Positions 60,231-64,000 of a DNA stretch of 64,000 nucleotides are shown here, one piece after another. The notes beneath the pieces are model-generated. The model ran no database searches, was not told the origin of the DNA, and was given only the letters and a program-made list of their open reading frames with translations. The stretch covers positions 1 through 64,000 of the forward strand of contig JAECUM010003643.1 in NCBI GenBank assembly GCA_016617855.1, written 5' to 3'. The DNA is from Megalonaias nervosa. Lineage: Eukaryota > Mollusca > Bivalvia > Unionida > Unionidae. The position numbers and the translations under genes are program-made. The first letter of the stretch is position 1. Every line of letters starts with the position of its first letter.

Positions 60231-61322
60231 AGCATGTATTATCATGTAGTGACTTAATAACCAACATGTAAATGGCACATATTCTATTGTCAATCATTAA
60301 ACTGAAATCCAAAATGACCCCTCAGGAAAATGCCTTTCCTATTCAAATGCATATTTATTTCCTTTAAAAGCAGCATTTCTTAATTTACAATTTTTCCAAT
60401 GATCAAAACAAAATTCATAACTTTGGATCTTGTGAAAATTTCATTAAAATCTGGACGAAATTTGTTACATTTGTAATTAATCGACTTTGTACATAATATA
60501 TACAGCAGTAATATCAGAGACATTCAAATGAAATAGTCACCATCTTCCAGGAAATCTCACTCCAACATGCCAGGAAAACAAAGTTGACTAATAATTTCAT
60601 AAATCACAATAAGTATTGTATTTAAATACTATTTAACTTGAAGAATCACTAAAATATTAGTCACTAATAAACTTATTTTGATCAAATACAATTTTACATT
60701 TAACTCACATTTTCCCCCATCAGCTAATCTCACTATTGGTGAAGTAATGTTGCCCAAAATAATGGGCCCTGGAGATATAACAGATTCATTCTATTTGCTC
60801 TGCTCAGCTGGGAAAACTTCTCCACCTGATTATGTAATGATTCACACTTTAACTGGTAATTAAATTGGTTTGGGCTTCATTGAAATCTCTATTATGCAAT
60901 AGTTGAACAGTTGCCAGCATCAAGGATGCATTAAATATTATCTTCTAAAACTGTCACTGGGTTCGTGGGATCCCCAAAACTTTTCTTCTTTCAAAGACCA
61001 AATTAAACTAACATTTATTACTTTTGTTTGTTTGTTGTTTTATTGTTGTTGATTTCTTCAAATCACGTCAGTTTTTTCACTGATACCATAATTAGAACGG
61101 ATACTGAAAATATCTTCGTAATGGATCGTAATGCAGGTAAATCATTTCCCATCAAGAGAATACATCGTCCTTTCTACAGTTTGATTGTGAGCACCCATTC
61201 AAAACTGTTACACCAAGAGCCCCCAACCCCTTCACCATAAAACGAGTTAAGTAATGTACTCATAATTGCTGTGCTTCTCTACATGAAACAATGTGAATAC
61301 AGACCTCAGTTTTCTCCGACAT
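19471..61322 (-). CDS. CFAP58: Cilia and flagella associated protein 58 (complete, 17 coding exons)
   Basis: Coding exons in transcript order: 61305-61322, 57320-57391, 51645-51860, 50352-50500, 49777-49933, 46291-46485, 45218-45355, 43435-43594, 41754-41836, 38364-38555, 37552-37713, 35439-35726, 25067-25290, 24296-24407, 23626-23850, 22344-22477, 19471-19597. They total 2,652 bases (883 residues plus TAA), with GT/AG at every junction and consistent phases. The product is almost entirely coiled coil, like vertebrate CFAP58/CCDC147 (~870 residues). Diagnostic stretches include LLGDKSLEKFR, the IIAEADAER region, ISERDILGTQLVRRNDELAL, CKALEEELENP and the C-terminal FTGGGF. The family acts in the axoneme of motile cilia and sperm flagella; loss in mammals gives malformed flagella. 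The ATG has A at -3. An X-box upstream supports RFX control. Introns are loaded with repeats and nested transposons, but no exon is disrupted. Confidence 0.96.
19598..20285. other. CFAP58 intron 16, 3' part: no gene
   Basis: A CT-rich microsatellite at ~19652-19676; otherwise unremarkable. Confidence 0.5.
20286..21290. repeat. Diverged ~155-bp tandem repeats in intron 16
   Basis: AGAGTTATAGCCCCTGAYTG followed by ATTCACTTTCATTTC and TGGATTCAACCAAAT recurs about six times with strong drift. Confidence 0.65.
21291..22343. other. Intron 16, 5' part: no gene
   Basis: AT-rich, no repeat or open frame of note. Confidence 0.5.
22344..22477 (-). CDS. CFAP58: CFAP58 exon 16
   Basis: TMASELNMYESQVNEYKYE and LQEVKKKYFMQKKKE. 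The donor is CAAAA|GTATGT, leaving a 2-base overhang completed by exon 17. Confidence 0.93.
22568..23055. repeat. 58-bp minisatellite in intron 15, split by a SINE
   Basis: GGACTATGAATACCATCAAC followed by GTTTTCTACATGATTGTGTAATTATG recurs about four times at 58-base spacing. Confidence 0.85.
22656..22904 (-). mobile_element. tRNA-derived SINE, full length
   Basis: On the minus strand it has a Pol III A box TGGCCGAGTGG (22882-22892) and B box GGTTCGAGTCT (22820-22830), the layout of a Leu/Ser-type tRNA. A tRNA-unrelated body follows, ending in GGCAATAAACCGAACAACAACA. It is flanked by CAACTGATGT and CAACATATGT, a near-matching 10-bp target duplication. Confidence 0.85.
23626..23850 (-). CDS. 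CFAP58: CFAP58 exon 15
   Basis: 75 codons: GSDPSTYEMIEKIHTLQKRL and LKHILARQPGPEVAEQL. Acceptor CATTCCAG, donor GTTGGT. Confidence 0.97.
24296..24407 (-). CDS. CFAP58: CFAP58 exon 14
   Basis: YHIQRELLRERTRCKALEEE and NIHRWRKLE. Acceptor ATCTTAG, donor GTTGGG, phase 0 at its end. Confidence 0.96.
25067..25290 (-). CDS. CFAP58: CFAP58 exon 13
   Basis: Begins VISERDILGTQLVRRNDELA; also RLEDIRVLKLEIKKLRREKG, the most conserved block. Ends in a split Arg codon; donor GTTTGT. Confidence 0.97.
25570..26460. repeat. Strongly diverged ~160-bp tandem repeats in intron 12
   Basis: CCACTCTATAACTTTAAA...GATGAAACTTGGTATACYTRTACA recurs about five times. Includes an 18-base G run near 25762-25779. Confidence 0.55.
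26478..26538. repeat. (TA)n microsatellite
   Basis: About 30 TA units. Confidence 0.97.
26902..27034 (-). pseudogene. MULE transposase, C-terminal piece beyond the Gypsy insert
   Basis: KYRDYNARIMSIVNDFANRE followed by YLRGIAHNIQL and TAA (26902-26904) is the typical end of this transposase family. It is separated from the main body at 33015 by the Gypsy element, with CAAG duplicated at both junctions. Confidence 0.8.
27035..27989 (-). repeat. 3' LTR of the Gypsy element
   Basis: TGTTACGTATCGG...GGTCGTAACA on the plus strand; 955 bp, same length as the 5' LTR. Confidence 0.95.
27990..27999 (-). other. Polypurine tract
   Basis: On the minus strand TGGGGGGAAG directly precedes the 3' LTR. 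Confidence 0.8.
28133..29680 (-). pseudogene. Gypsy reverse transcriptase + RNase H, one catalytic Asp missing
   Basis: 515 residues, open throughout. RT motifs: SPCILVPKPDKTFRMCTDYR, KFDLLKGFWQIPL (motif A), FGMKGSPSTFQ (motif B), and motif C written YIDV at 28915-28935 where Gypsy RTs have YIDD followed by a hydrophobic residue. One Asp codon is absent, so polymerase activity should be lost. RNase H: VDASDVGVGAVLLQD, ...IEKECLALMLAL..., SDHNPL, ending IADALSRV at the stop. Nothing resembling integrase follows before the LTR. The ORF start follows a lost or frameshifted segment that once joined it to the integrase frame. Confidence 0.9.
29702..31261 (-). pseudogene. Gypsy protease + integrase, integrase decayed
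   Basis: 519 residues. Protease active site LRDTGASQSLL at ~72-82. Integrase zinc finger near 325-370: HETPMAGHLGINKTYHKI, then CRSCHTCQ. The catalytic core begins (VMVDCADPLL) but is scrambled by small deletions: the second-Asp region reads FDQSGQRSNF and the Glu region GVLERI, much too close together. It ends with the GPYKV (GPY/F) motif of the integrase C-terminus. This proves that integrase lies upstream of reverse transcriptase here. Starts just beyond the gag stop, overlapping gag by 4 bases. Confidence 0.88.
31258..31950 (-). CDS. Gypsy gag with SCAN-like domain, frame break in the zinc knuckle
   Basis: 230 residues. Residues ~35-165 (LLQSVLCGKPKDIYMSLS, CRQRFRNYKKDTRHTYVEFA, LILFEEFKNCIPSDI) match the SCAN-like capsid region of Gmr1-type Gypsy gag. 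Near the C-terminus a CX2C half-knuckle (CTYC) appears. The His and last Cys of the knuckle lie in the -1 frame, which leads directly into the protease-integrase frame. Either a one-base deletion or a -1 shift at the A-rich run explains this. Confidence 0.85.
   Translation of the reverse strand: MKTTGFLSVLKMERILLQFETVVKNSKCPRDNWTQLLQSVLCGKPKDIYMSLSVQQRSDYDMVKECLLKGYVLVPETCRQRFRNYKKDTRHTYVEFAREKEQLFKRWCLSEKIEHDYERLEQLILFEEFKNCIPSDIRNHLEDHKVKTLEKAAIAADEYSLTHKDPAVSKPFTQQSTDIKVFQSKTTLSETQSGTDSKNQASERLDSKSLSLPKCTYCKKKDTSFLIASN
32033..32050 (-). other. Primer binding site complementary to tRNA-Pro
   Basis: TGGGGGCTCGTCTGGGAT on the minus strand is one mismatch from the classic tRNA-Pro primer site. 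It begins 9 bases inside the 5' LTR edge. Confidence 0.88.
32060..33014 (-). repeat. 5' LTR of the Gypsy element
   Basis: 955 bp, about 99% identical to 27035-27989 by eye. Confidence 0.95.
33015..34269 (-). pseudogene. FLYWCH zinc finger + MULE transposase, N-terminal and core part
   Basis: Starts at ATG 34269 with a FLYWCH finger (NGYVYVKQKDLAAGVISYEC, then a later HEHTC His/Cys pair). A frameshift follows near 34100-33864. Then comes the MULE core: PNWFMDGTFAIVP (first Asp region), CLYCLLPNKTMETYQ, VMMDYEKVSMNSV (second Asp) and GCFYHFSQSIYRK. Two more frameshifts lie in the C-terminal region (33273-33069), where RTNNNVEGWHRKMQ is seen in another frame. Not functional. Confidence 0.85.
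34307..34352. repeat. (TA)n microsatellite inside the MULE
   Basis: About 22 TA units just upstream of the transposase ATG. Confidence 0.95.
34741..35438. other. Intron 12, exon-12-proximal part: no gene
   Basis: It continues the diverged repeat seen at 25570-26460 for ~200 bp, then is unremarkable. Confidence 0.5.
35439..35726 (-). CDS. CFAP58: CFAP58 exon 12
   Basis: 96 codons, DEIQEMKKKLK to QKKELDQ, including EAEEKKLLKIIAEADAER. It precedes the 10.1-kb intron that holds the nested transposons. Confidence 0.96.
35860..36150. repeat. Short repeats in intron 11
   Basis: TCTGGAGTAACTYTGAGTAA with TTTTCCAAGTCTGG recurs about seven times at ~36-base and longer spacing. Confidence 0.75.
36527..36554. 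repeat. (TA)n microsatellite
   Basis: About 14 TA units. Confidence 0.95.
36554..36637. repeat. Copy of the intron-11 splice-proximal segment (37465-37547)
   Basis: TTTCACTCATGATGGAACAG...GATAATTCTGGCAAA-type sequence, ~93% identical to the segment ending 4 bases before the exon 11 donor. Confidence 0.85.
37552..37713 (-). CDS. CFAP58: CFAP58 exon 11
   Basis: 54 codons with HMEDVKVREMQIFDFKKKIA and LYEAVRSDRNLYSKNL. Acceptor CATAAG, donor GTAATG. Confidence 0.96.
38364..38555 (-). CDS. CFAP58: CFAP58 exon 10
   Basis: 64 codons with LVKLHEQSKKNLEQEIQNY and EKERDRYINEASDLTQK, strongly conserved in the family. Donor GTATGT. Confidence 0.96.
38690..39031. repeat. 52-bp minisatellite in intron 9
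   Basis: TGTGGGTACGGTCTTTATAA...CCAGGGTCCCTGATATA at exact 52-base spacing (38869, 38921, 38973, 39025); about 6.5 copies. Confidence 0.95.
39060..39500. repeat. ~85-bp diverged tandem repeats in intron 9
   Basis: CATGAACCA...ACATGATACAGCCTTGTAA...GTGGCCTCAGTTAAAATA recurs about five times. Confidence 0.75.
40170..40680. repeat. ~42-bp minisatellite in intron 9
   Basis: AATGAAATAGATAGTACCCA ATCAAATTCATAGGA-type units, about 12, drifting along the array. Confidence 0.88.
40757..40881 (-). mobile_element. tRNA-derived SINE, 3'-truncated copy
   Basis: Same head as 22656-22904 (GGCCAAGTGGTCTAAGG, later GGTTTGAGTCTCAGGCTTGG on the minus strand), about 80% identical; body and tail missing. Confidence 0.75.
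41140..41753. repeat. ~58-bp array starting at the exon 9 splice donor
   Basis: On the minus strand the array runs directly from the exon 9 donor into the intron. Each unit carries CTTAAGGTTTGTAACACTG, a copy of AAG|GTTTGTAACACT. About ten copies plus the real one. Confidence 0.92.
41754..41836 (-). CDS. CFAP58: CFAP58 exon 9
   Basis: Short 83-base exon: completes Glu, then LEAANKQNEMDKKALDDM and the conserved RERDILNK end. Its donor AAG|GTTTGTAAC begins a tandem array that repeats the same donor. Confidence 0.92.
42600..43090. repeat. ~60-bp minisatellite in intron 8, split by (TA)n
   Basis: TCCTTTATATAAAGGTGTCT...TAGATTAAGTCTCAGTATAT recurs about eight times; a ~37-unit TA run lies at 42935-43008. 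Confidence 0.88.
43435..43594 (-). CDS. CFAP58: CFAP58 exon 8
   Basis: 53 codons plus 1 base, MREEEVGQLK to IALER, ending in a split Glu codon. Donor GTGGGA. Confidence 0.93.
43985..44350. repeat. ~42-bp minisatellite in intron 7
   Basis: CCAGCTATTGGGACAATGTC TATTATACAAATTCCCTTGTGA-type units, about eight, some with an ACAGTGCCCC variant end. Confidence 0.9.
44565..45010. repeat. ~18-20-bp minisatellite in intron 7
   Basis: AGAAGTAGAACACATACATA-type units, about 23. It creates a 148-residue Cys-rich open frame on the minus strand that is not a gene. Confidence 0.93.
45218..45355 (-). CDS. CFAP58: CFAP58 exon 7
   Basis: 46 codons starting ILNERALKDSEILSQ, the conserved ILNERA block. Donor GTAAGC. 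Confidence 0.93.
45640..46255. repeat. ~45-bp minisatellite in intron 6
   Basis: GCATATTTGAATGACATGCC TGTGAGAGTCAGTCTTATTTCTAT-type units, about 13. Confidence 0.95.
46291..46485 (-). CDS. CFAP58: CFAP58 exon 6
   Basis: 65 codons, LNQEIQ to QLKEQR; heptad-rich coiled coil. Donor GTTAGA. Confidence 0.93.
46690..47285. repeat. ~53-bp minisatellite in intron 5
   Basis: GACTAAGTCTAAATTTTGAT GGACAAAGGTGTAAATCCAACTAGACTTTGCAT-type units, about 11, with higher-order alternation of two unit types. Confidence 0.93.
47847..48040. repeat. 67-bp tandem triplication in intron 5
   Basis: GTCCAACAGACAGTTGTAAA at 47847, 47914 and 47981. Confidence 0.95.
48041..48898. other. Intron 5, middle: no gene
   Basis: AT-rich, without clear repeats. 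Confidence 0.5.
48899..49036. repeat. Retroelement-end-like segment with hairpin, followed by (TA)n
   Basis: GAAAAAGACTCATTAAGAGTCGAAAG-type hairpin (GACTC 48931-48935 with GAGTC 48941-48945, then GAAA), a motif style seen at the ends of Penelope-like elements with hammerhead-like cores. TA run at 49010-49030. Confidence 0.35.
49050..49114. repeat. Compact hairpin, ~31-base arms
   Basis: TGCACAGACCCAGATCTGCC...GGCAGATCTGAGTCTGTGCA with almost no loop and about three mismatches. A diverged second copy follows at 49136-49197. Confidence 0.85.
49322..49580. repeat. 39-bp minisatellite in intron 5
   Basis: ACATGCCAGCATCACTACTT ATTCACAGTTTATATTTAA-type units, about 6.5; multiple of three, hence an open frame. 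Confidence 0.93.
49777..49933 (-). CDS. CFAP58: CFAP58 exon 5
   Basis: Begins by completing the split Ser codon and encodes INDLLKAKEELTKDRDEQL onward. Donor GTATAAT. Confidence 0.92.
49945..50100. repeat. ~52-bp triplication in intron 4
   Basis: ATATACATTCAGCCTAAACC...CAACACTTGGAATTATAAT three times. Confidence 0.9.
50352..50500 (-). CDS. CFAP58: CFAP58 exon 4
   Basis: 49 codons plus 2 bases: EIENAWKMVDAAHDKEAKAR and RLVEQGAGLTG. Acceptor TACTGTAG, donor GTATAAA. Confidence 0.93.
50501..51097. other. Intron 3, 3' part: no gene
   Basis: AT-rich with nothing recognised. Confidence 0.5.
51098..51390. repeat. 37-bp minisatellite in intron 3
   Basis: CACATAATTACCACAAAGGC AGTCCATGGTACAATTG units, 7-8 nearly identical copies. 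Confidence 0.95.
51432..51560 (-). pseudogene. Tandem duplicate of the exon 3 end plus adjacent intron
   Basis: The 126-base unit is repeated (51432-51560 against 51558-51686). The copy includes 42 bases like the exon 3 end (LSQEDQATI..LKK) with an intact donor GTACAT but no acceptor of its own. Frame still open. Confidence 0.88.
51645..51860 (-). CDS. CFAP58: CFAP58 exon 3
   Basis: 72 codons with GDKSLEKFRSEYEKLH, KCRELNAEIV and DQTTIASLKK, a hallmark of the family's N-terminus. Its last 42 bases plus donor are duplicated downstream at 51519-51560. Confidence 0.96.
51861..53439. other. Intron 2, 3' part: no gene
   Basis: Short open frames only (for example 52671-52886) with no family resemblance. 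Confidence 0.5.
53440..54490. repeat. ~51-bp minisatellite in intron 2
   Basis: GTAAGTCTACACCATACATA...CAAACAACATGGCCTGGTCAG units, about 19, the longest array of the gene. Confidence 0.95.
54507..56061. mobile_element. Non-autonomous TA-target DNA transposon, 1,555 bp
   Basis: Inverted ends CACCTCTCCCTCGATAACTC (left) and the complement of GAGTTATCGAGGGAGTGGTG (right), two differences at most, bounded by TA on both sides (54505-54506, 56062-56063). A second inner copy of the CGAGTTA motif follows in each end. No transposase is seen; the interior frame at 54783-55004 matches nothing. Tc1/mariner or pogo type from the TA target (inference). Confidence 0.8.
56064..57319. other. Intron 2, 5' part: no gene
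   Basis: AT-rich; a short (CA)n near 56281-56299. Open frames overlap on both strands and resemble nothing. Confidence 0.5.
57320..57391 (-). CDS. CFAP58: CFAP58 exon 2
   Basis: 24 codons, including SFSDSAFDTLEQDFQE, which precedes the VLQELLGDKS of exon 3 as in orthologues. Acceptor CTTCCAG, donor GTAGGC. Confidence 0.9.
57845..58105. repeat. ~44-bp minisatellite in intron 1
   Basis: TTTCTAGCCCCTTTAATGGC TCTATTACATGTACTCTGTC units, about five. Confidence 0.93.
58351..58457. repeat. 54-bp tandem duplication in intron 1
   Basis: ATTTCCTTTAAAGTTTTCAG onward at 58351 and 58405, identical copies. Confidence 0.95.
59097..59310. repeat. ~21-bp minisatellite in intron 1
   Basis: GTACAATGTGAATAAAAATGT-type units, about ten. 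Confidence 0.93.
60156..60228. repeat. (TA)n microsatellite
   Basis: About 36 TA units. Confidence 0.97.
60229..61304. other. Intron 1, 5' part: no gene
   Basis: No coding or repeats recognised. Confidence 0.5.
61305..61322 (-). CDS. CFAP58: CFAP58 exon 1 (start codon)
   Basis: Encodes MSEKTE and ends at GAG|GTCTGT, phase 0. It is too short to be found as an open frame. It is chosen because it lies beyond exon 2, begins with ATG in good context and restores phase. Confidence 0.8.
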
Positions 61323-61425
61323 CTTTTGGTTCACGCTGAACGAATAACGAAGAATTTACTCTGTCGAAGGTAGTTAAAGTACAATTTCTGAACGAAAGTA
61401 AGAGTGACAATGACAACTGACTGAT

Positions 61426-61440
61426 GTAACCAAGGGCAAC
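61426..61440. promoter_or_regulatory. RFX X-box upstream of CFAP58
   Basis: GTAACCAAGGGCAAC fits the X-box consensus GTNRCC-N(0-3)-RGYAAC with a 3-base spacer and lies 104-118 bases before the CFAP58 ATG. RFX factors drive ciliary genes through such sites at this distance (established for nematodes, flies and vertebrates). Binding here is inferred. Confidence 0.6.
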
Positions 61441-61535
61441 TAAATAAACTTAGAAGCGGTCGGAAAGGATACACATTTGTACAAACTACAGGCTCTACTT
61501 AAGTTAAAAGTATTGAAAGACAAATATCAACAAGG

Positions 61536-61774
61536 TAACAACGAAACTAAAGGAAAATAGCTCCTCATCGATTGTAACTGTTTTTCTTTTATAATAAAAA
61601 AAAAAGCAAAATCTTCCTCGCGGTGCCTTTGAAGGTATCAAATTACAGACTGGATCTCAAACTTACATAGAAATCAAACCCGGAAATAGAAAAAGTGTAT
61701 TTGTTGAGAAGGAAGAAGCAGCTGCATTCTGTGGATGATTGGGTTTTATCCCCCATTTCTACTTCGTTGCAGAA

Positions 61775-61861
<87 letters not shown>

Positions 61862-61909
61862 TCACAGTTTCTTATGCTTTAGTTTTTGAGGCTAAGAGTT
61901 AAAGATTGA

Positions 61910-61946
<37 letters not shown>

Positions 61947-62396
61947 TCCTACTTCATTCTCAACAGTCATAGTGGTGTTGTGTTAAATTAAATTATGACC
62001 ATTTAATTAGCATAGGTATATGTGATTATTTCCCCAATCTTACCATTAATGAAACAAATGCATAAACTCCATTAAAAAAACAAAACTTTGCAGCATGCAG
62101 AGGCTCAATGTCATATCTCCATTTTCCATTGAAATAATTGTACTAAAAATATTTGACCATTGAATCCTCCTGTACCATGTCATACCTTGGAACTGGGAGA
62201 TGTTTTAATGAAGGTAATAACGAAACTAAAGGAAAATAGCTCCTTATTGATTGTAACTTTTTTTTTTTTAAAAACAAGCAAAATCTCCCTTGGAGTGCCT
62301 CTTAAGGTATCAAATTACAGACCGAGTTGCATTCTGTAATTGATTTTTTTTCCATTTCTACTTTGTTGCAAATAATAATAATAATAATAATAGTAA

Positions 62397-62427
<31 letters not shown>

Positions 62428-62475
62428 GTTTGTTTCTTATGCTTTAGTTTTTGAGGTTAAGAGTTAAATATTTAT

Positions 62476-62516
<41 letters not shown>

Positions 62517-62524
62517 ATTATTAA

Positions 62525-62558
<34 letters not shown>

Positions 62559-62830
62559 TTCTACTTCATTCTCAACAGTCATAGTGGTGTTGTGTTAAAT
62601 CAGTTTACGGCCATTTAATTAGAATAGGTATATGTGATTATTTCCCCAATTTTACCACTAACGAAATAAATACATAAACTTCATTAAAAAAACTTTGCAG
62701 GGTATAGAGGCTCAATGTCATATCTCCATTTTCCACTGAAATAATTGTACTGTAAATACTTAGCCATTGAAACCTCCTGTACCATGTCATACCTTGGAAC
62801 TGGGACATGTTTTAATGAAGGAAAATAATC
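61536..62830. repeat. Tandem segmental duplication, ~650-bp units
   Basis: GGTAACAACGAAACTAAAGG at 61541 and GGTAATAACGAAACTAAAGG at 62212 start two units with the same order: GGTATCAAATTACAGAC, (AAT)n(ATT)n, CAACAGTCATAGTGGTGTTG, ATATCTCCATTTTCCA, GTACCATGTCATACCTTGGA. Confidence 0.9.
61776..61861. repeat. (AAT)n(ATT)n fold-back microsatellite
   Basis: A run of AAT units joins directly to a run of TTA units through ATGTTATT, forming a self-complementary tract; a similar one lies at 62370-62427. Confidence 0.95.
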
Positions 62831-63320
62831 AGCCATTGAAACCTCCTGTACCATGTCATACCTTGGAACTGGGACATGTTTTAATGAAGGAAAATAATCA
62901 GCCATTGAAACCTCCTGTACCATGTCATACCTTGGAACTGGGACATGTTTTAATGAAGGAAAATAATCAGCCATTGAAACCTCCTGTACCATGTCATACC
63001 TTGGAACTGGGACATGTTTTAATGAAGGAAAATAATCAGCCATTGAAACCTCCTGTACCATGTCATACCTTGGAACTGGGACATGTTTTAATGAAGGAAA
63101 ATAATCAGCCATTGAAACCTCCTGTACCATGTCATACCTTGGAACTGGGACATGTTTTAATGAAGGAAAATAATCAGCCATTGAAACCTCCTGTACCATG
63201 TCATACCTTGGAACTGGGTCATGCATCAAGAAAGGAAAACACTCGACCATTGAAATCACCTGTACCACAACAGTGTCTCATACTACCATACATTGGAACT
63301 GGGGCAAATTTTAATAGAGA
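62762..63320. repeat. 69-bp tandem repeat, six almost identical copies plus diverged ones
   Basis: AGCCATTGAAACCTCCTGTA begins copies at 62762, 62831, 62900, 62969, 63038, 63107 and 63176; the last two are diverged. 69 = 23 codons, so long frames exist on both strands. A single ancestral copy ends each 650-bp unit upstream. Confidence 0.97.
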
Positions 63321-63329
63321 GCTAAAATA

Positions 63330-64000
63330 ATTATAGGCAGAGACGGATATATATTTTGCTAAGGTGTGAAATCTGTAAGACAGACCAAAAAGTTTAAATA
63401 ATCTTGACCAAATAACTCCTGAATCAACTAATGATATTTGCTGTAAAGAAAAACCCAATTGGTAGAAATTAACAAGAAATACACAGATAAAGGCATTGTT
63501 ACAATTTCTTGTTTTCTTTAAAGTACAATTTGGAAACACTGTCGCTACTGAAAACATCATTCAATACATGTCTTATAATATACAATAAAGCTTTCAAAAT
63601 TAGAAGTGCTGGACTGTCTAAAATGTTTGATTCACAAATTCTTTTGAGTTTCTGAAAGTAATAGGCTGATTCATGAATGTTAACAATATGACTTAGCAAG
63701 TTGATATGTGAGTGATGTGATTTAATTAAGGTCTAGATGCTCGAACAGTTTACCAAAGTCCAAGTTTTCTTTTCTTTAATTCATGGGGTTTGTTTGTTTT
63801 GTTTTTTTTTTTTGTTTTGGTTTTTTTTGGTTGGGGGGTATCAGATAAAATTGTAATCTCAGTAGATAGAATAAATTATTACCAGATAAAATTTGTGGAG
63901 CCTGATAACAATCTCTCTGTCCATCTTTTGGTAAATCCATCCATCTGCCCACTCATATTTGACATGGAATGGTTTACTGTTTTACAACACAAGAACACAA
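63330..64000. other. No gene recognised
   Basis: AT-rich with a T-rich run near 63793-63830. Confidence 0.5.

Noticed and set aside
62684..63330. Long repetitive open frames on both strands
   Set aside because: Arise from a 69-bp repeat whose length is a multiple of three; no start context, domain or codon bias.

Overview
The window is invertebrate nuclear DNA. It is AT-rich and repeat-dense, with one 17-exon ciliary gene, tRNA-derived SINEs, FLYWCH-MULE, DIRS-like and Gypsy elements, and many private minisatellites. Together with the close match of the encoded CFAP58 to animal orthologues, this suggests a lophotrochozoan, most likely a mollusc. The species is an inference and cannot be fixed from the sequence alone.

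Layout. 1-3280: the end of a Polinton/Maverick- or adintovirus-like DNA element. It has an SF1 helicase tail fused to an HNH zinc finger, a retroviral-type (DDE) integrase, a zinc-ribbon/phospholipase A2 gene cut by one in-frame TGA, an A32/FtsK-type packaging ATPase, and a 270-bp imperfect palindrome right after the ATPase. 3281-7310: mostly non-coding DNA with a minisatellite, two long palindromes and a small MITE. 7990-13960: retroelement graveyard. A DIRS-like element is split by a solo LTR and abuts a decayed Gypsy element with a tRNA-Leu-type primer site. 15095-17080: a ~40-bp satellite interrupted by a solo-LTR-like insert, with an inverted partial copy of that junction.

19471-61322 (minus strand) is the complete coding region of CFAP58 (cilia and flagella associated protein 58, CCDC147). 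Seventeen exons join with consistent phases and consensus GT/AG sites into 883 codons plus stop. An RFX-type X-box lies about 105 bp upstream of the ATG, as expected for a ciliary gene. Many introns carry their own tandem repeat family. In intron 9 the array repeats the exon-9 splice-donor sequence itself, and in intron 3 the last 14 codons of exon 3, with donor, are duplicated. Intron 12 holds a nested pair: a FLYWCH-MULE DNA transposon with inverted ends, interrupted by a young 5,980-bp Gypsy element of Gmr1-like organisation (SCAN-like gag, integrase upstream of reverse transcriptase, two 955-bp LTRs, 4-bp target duplication, tRNA-Pro primer site). Intron 2 holds a 1,555-bp non-autonomous TA-target transposon.

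Upstream of CFAP58 (61536-63320) are a ~650-bp tandem duplication and a 69-bp repeat in nearly identical copies. No gene is recognised from 63330 to the end.
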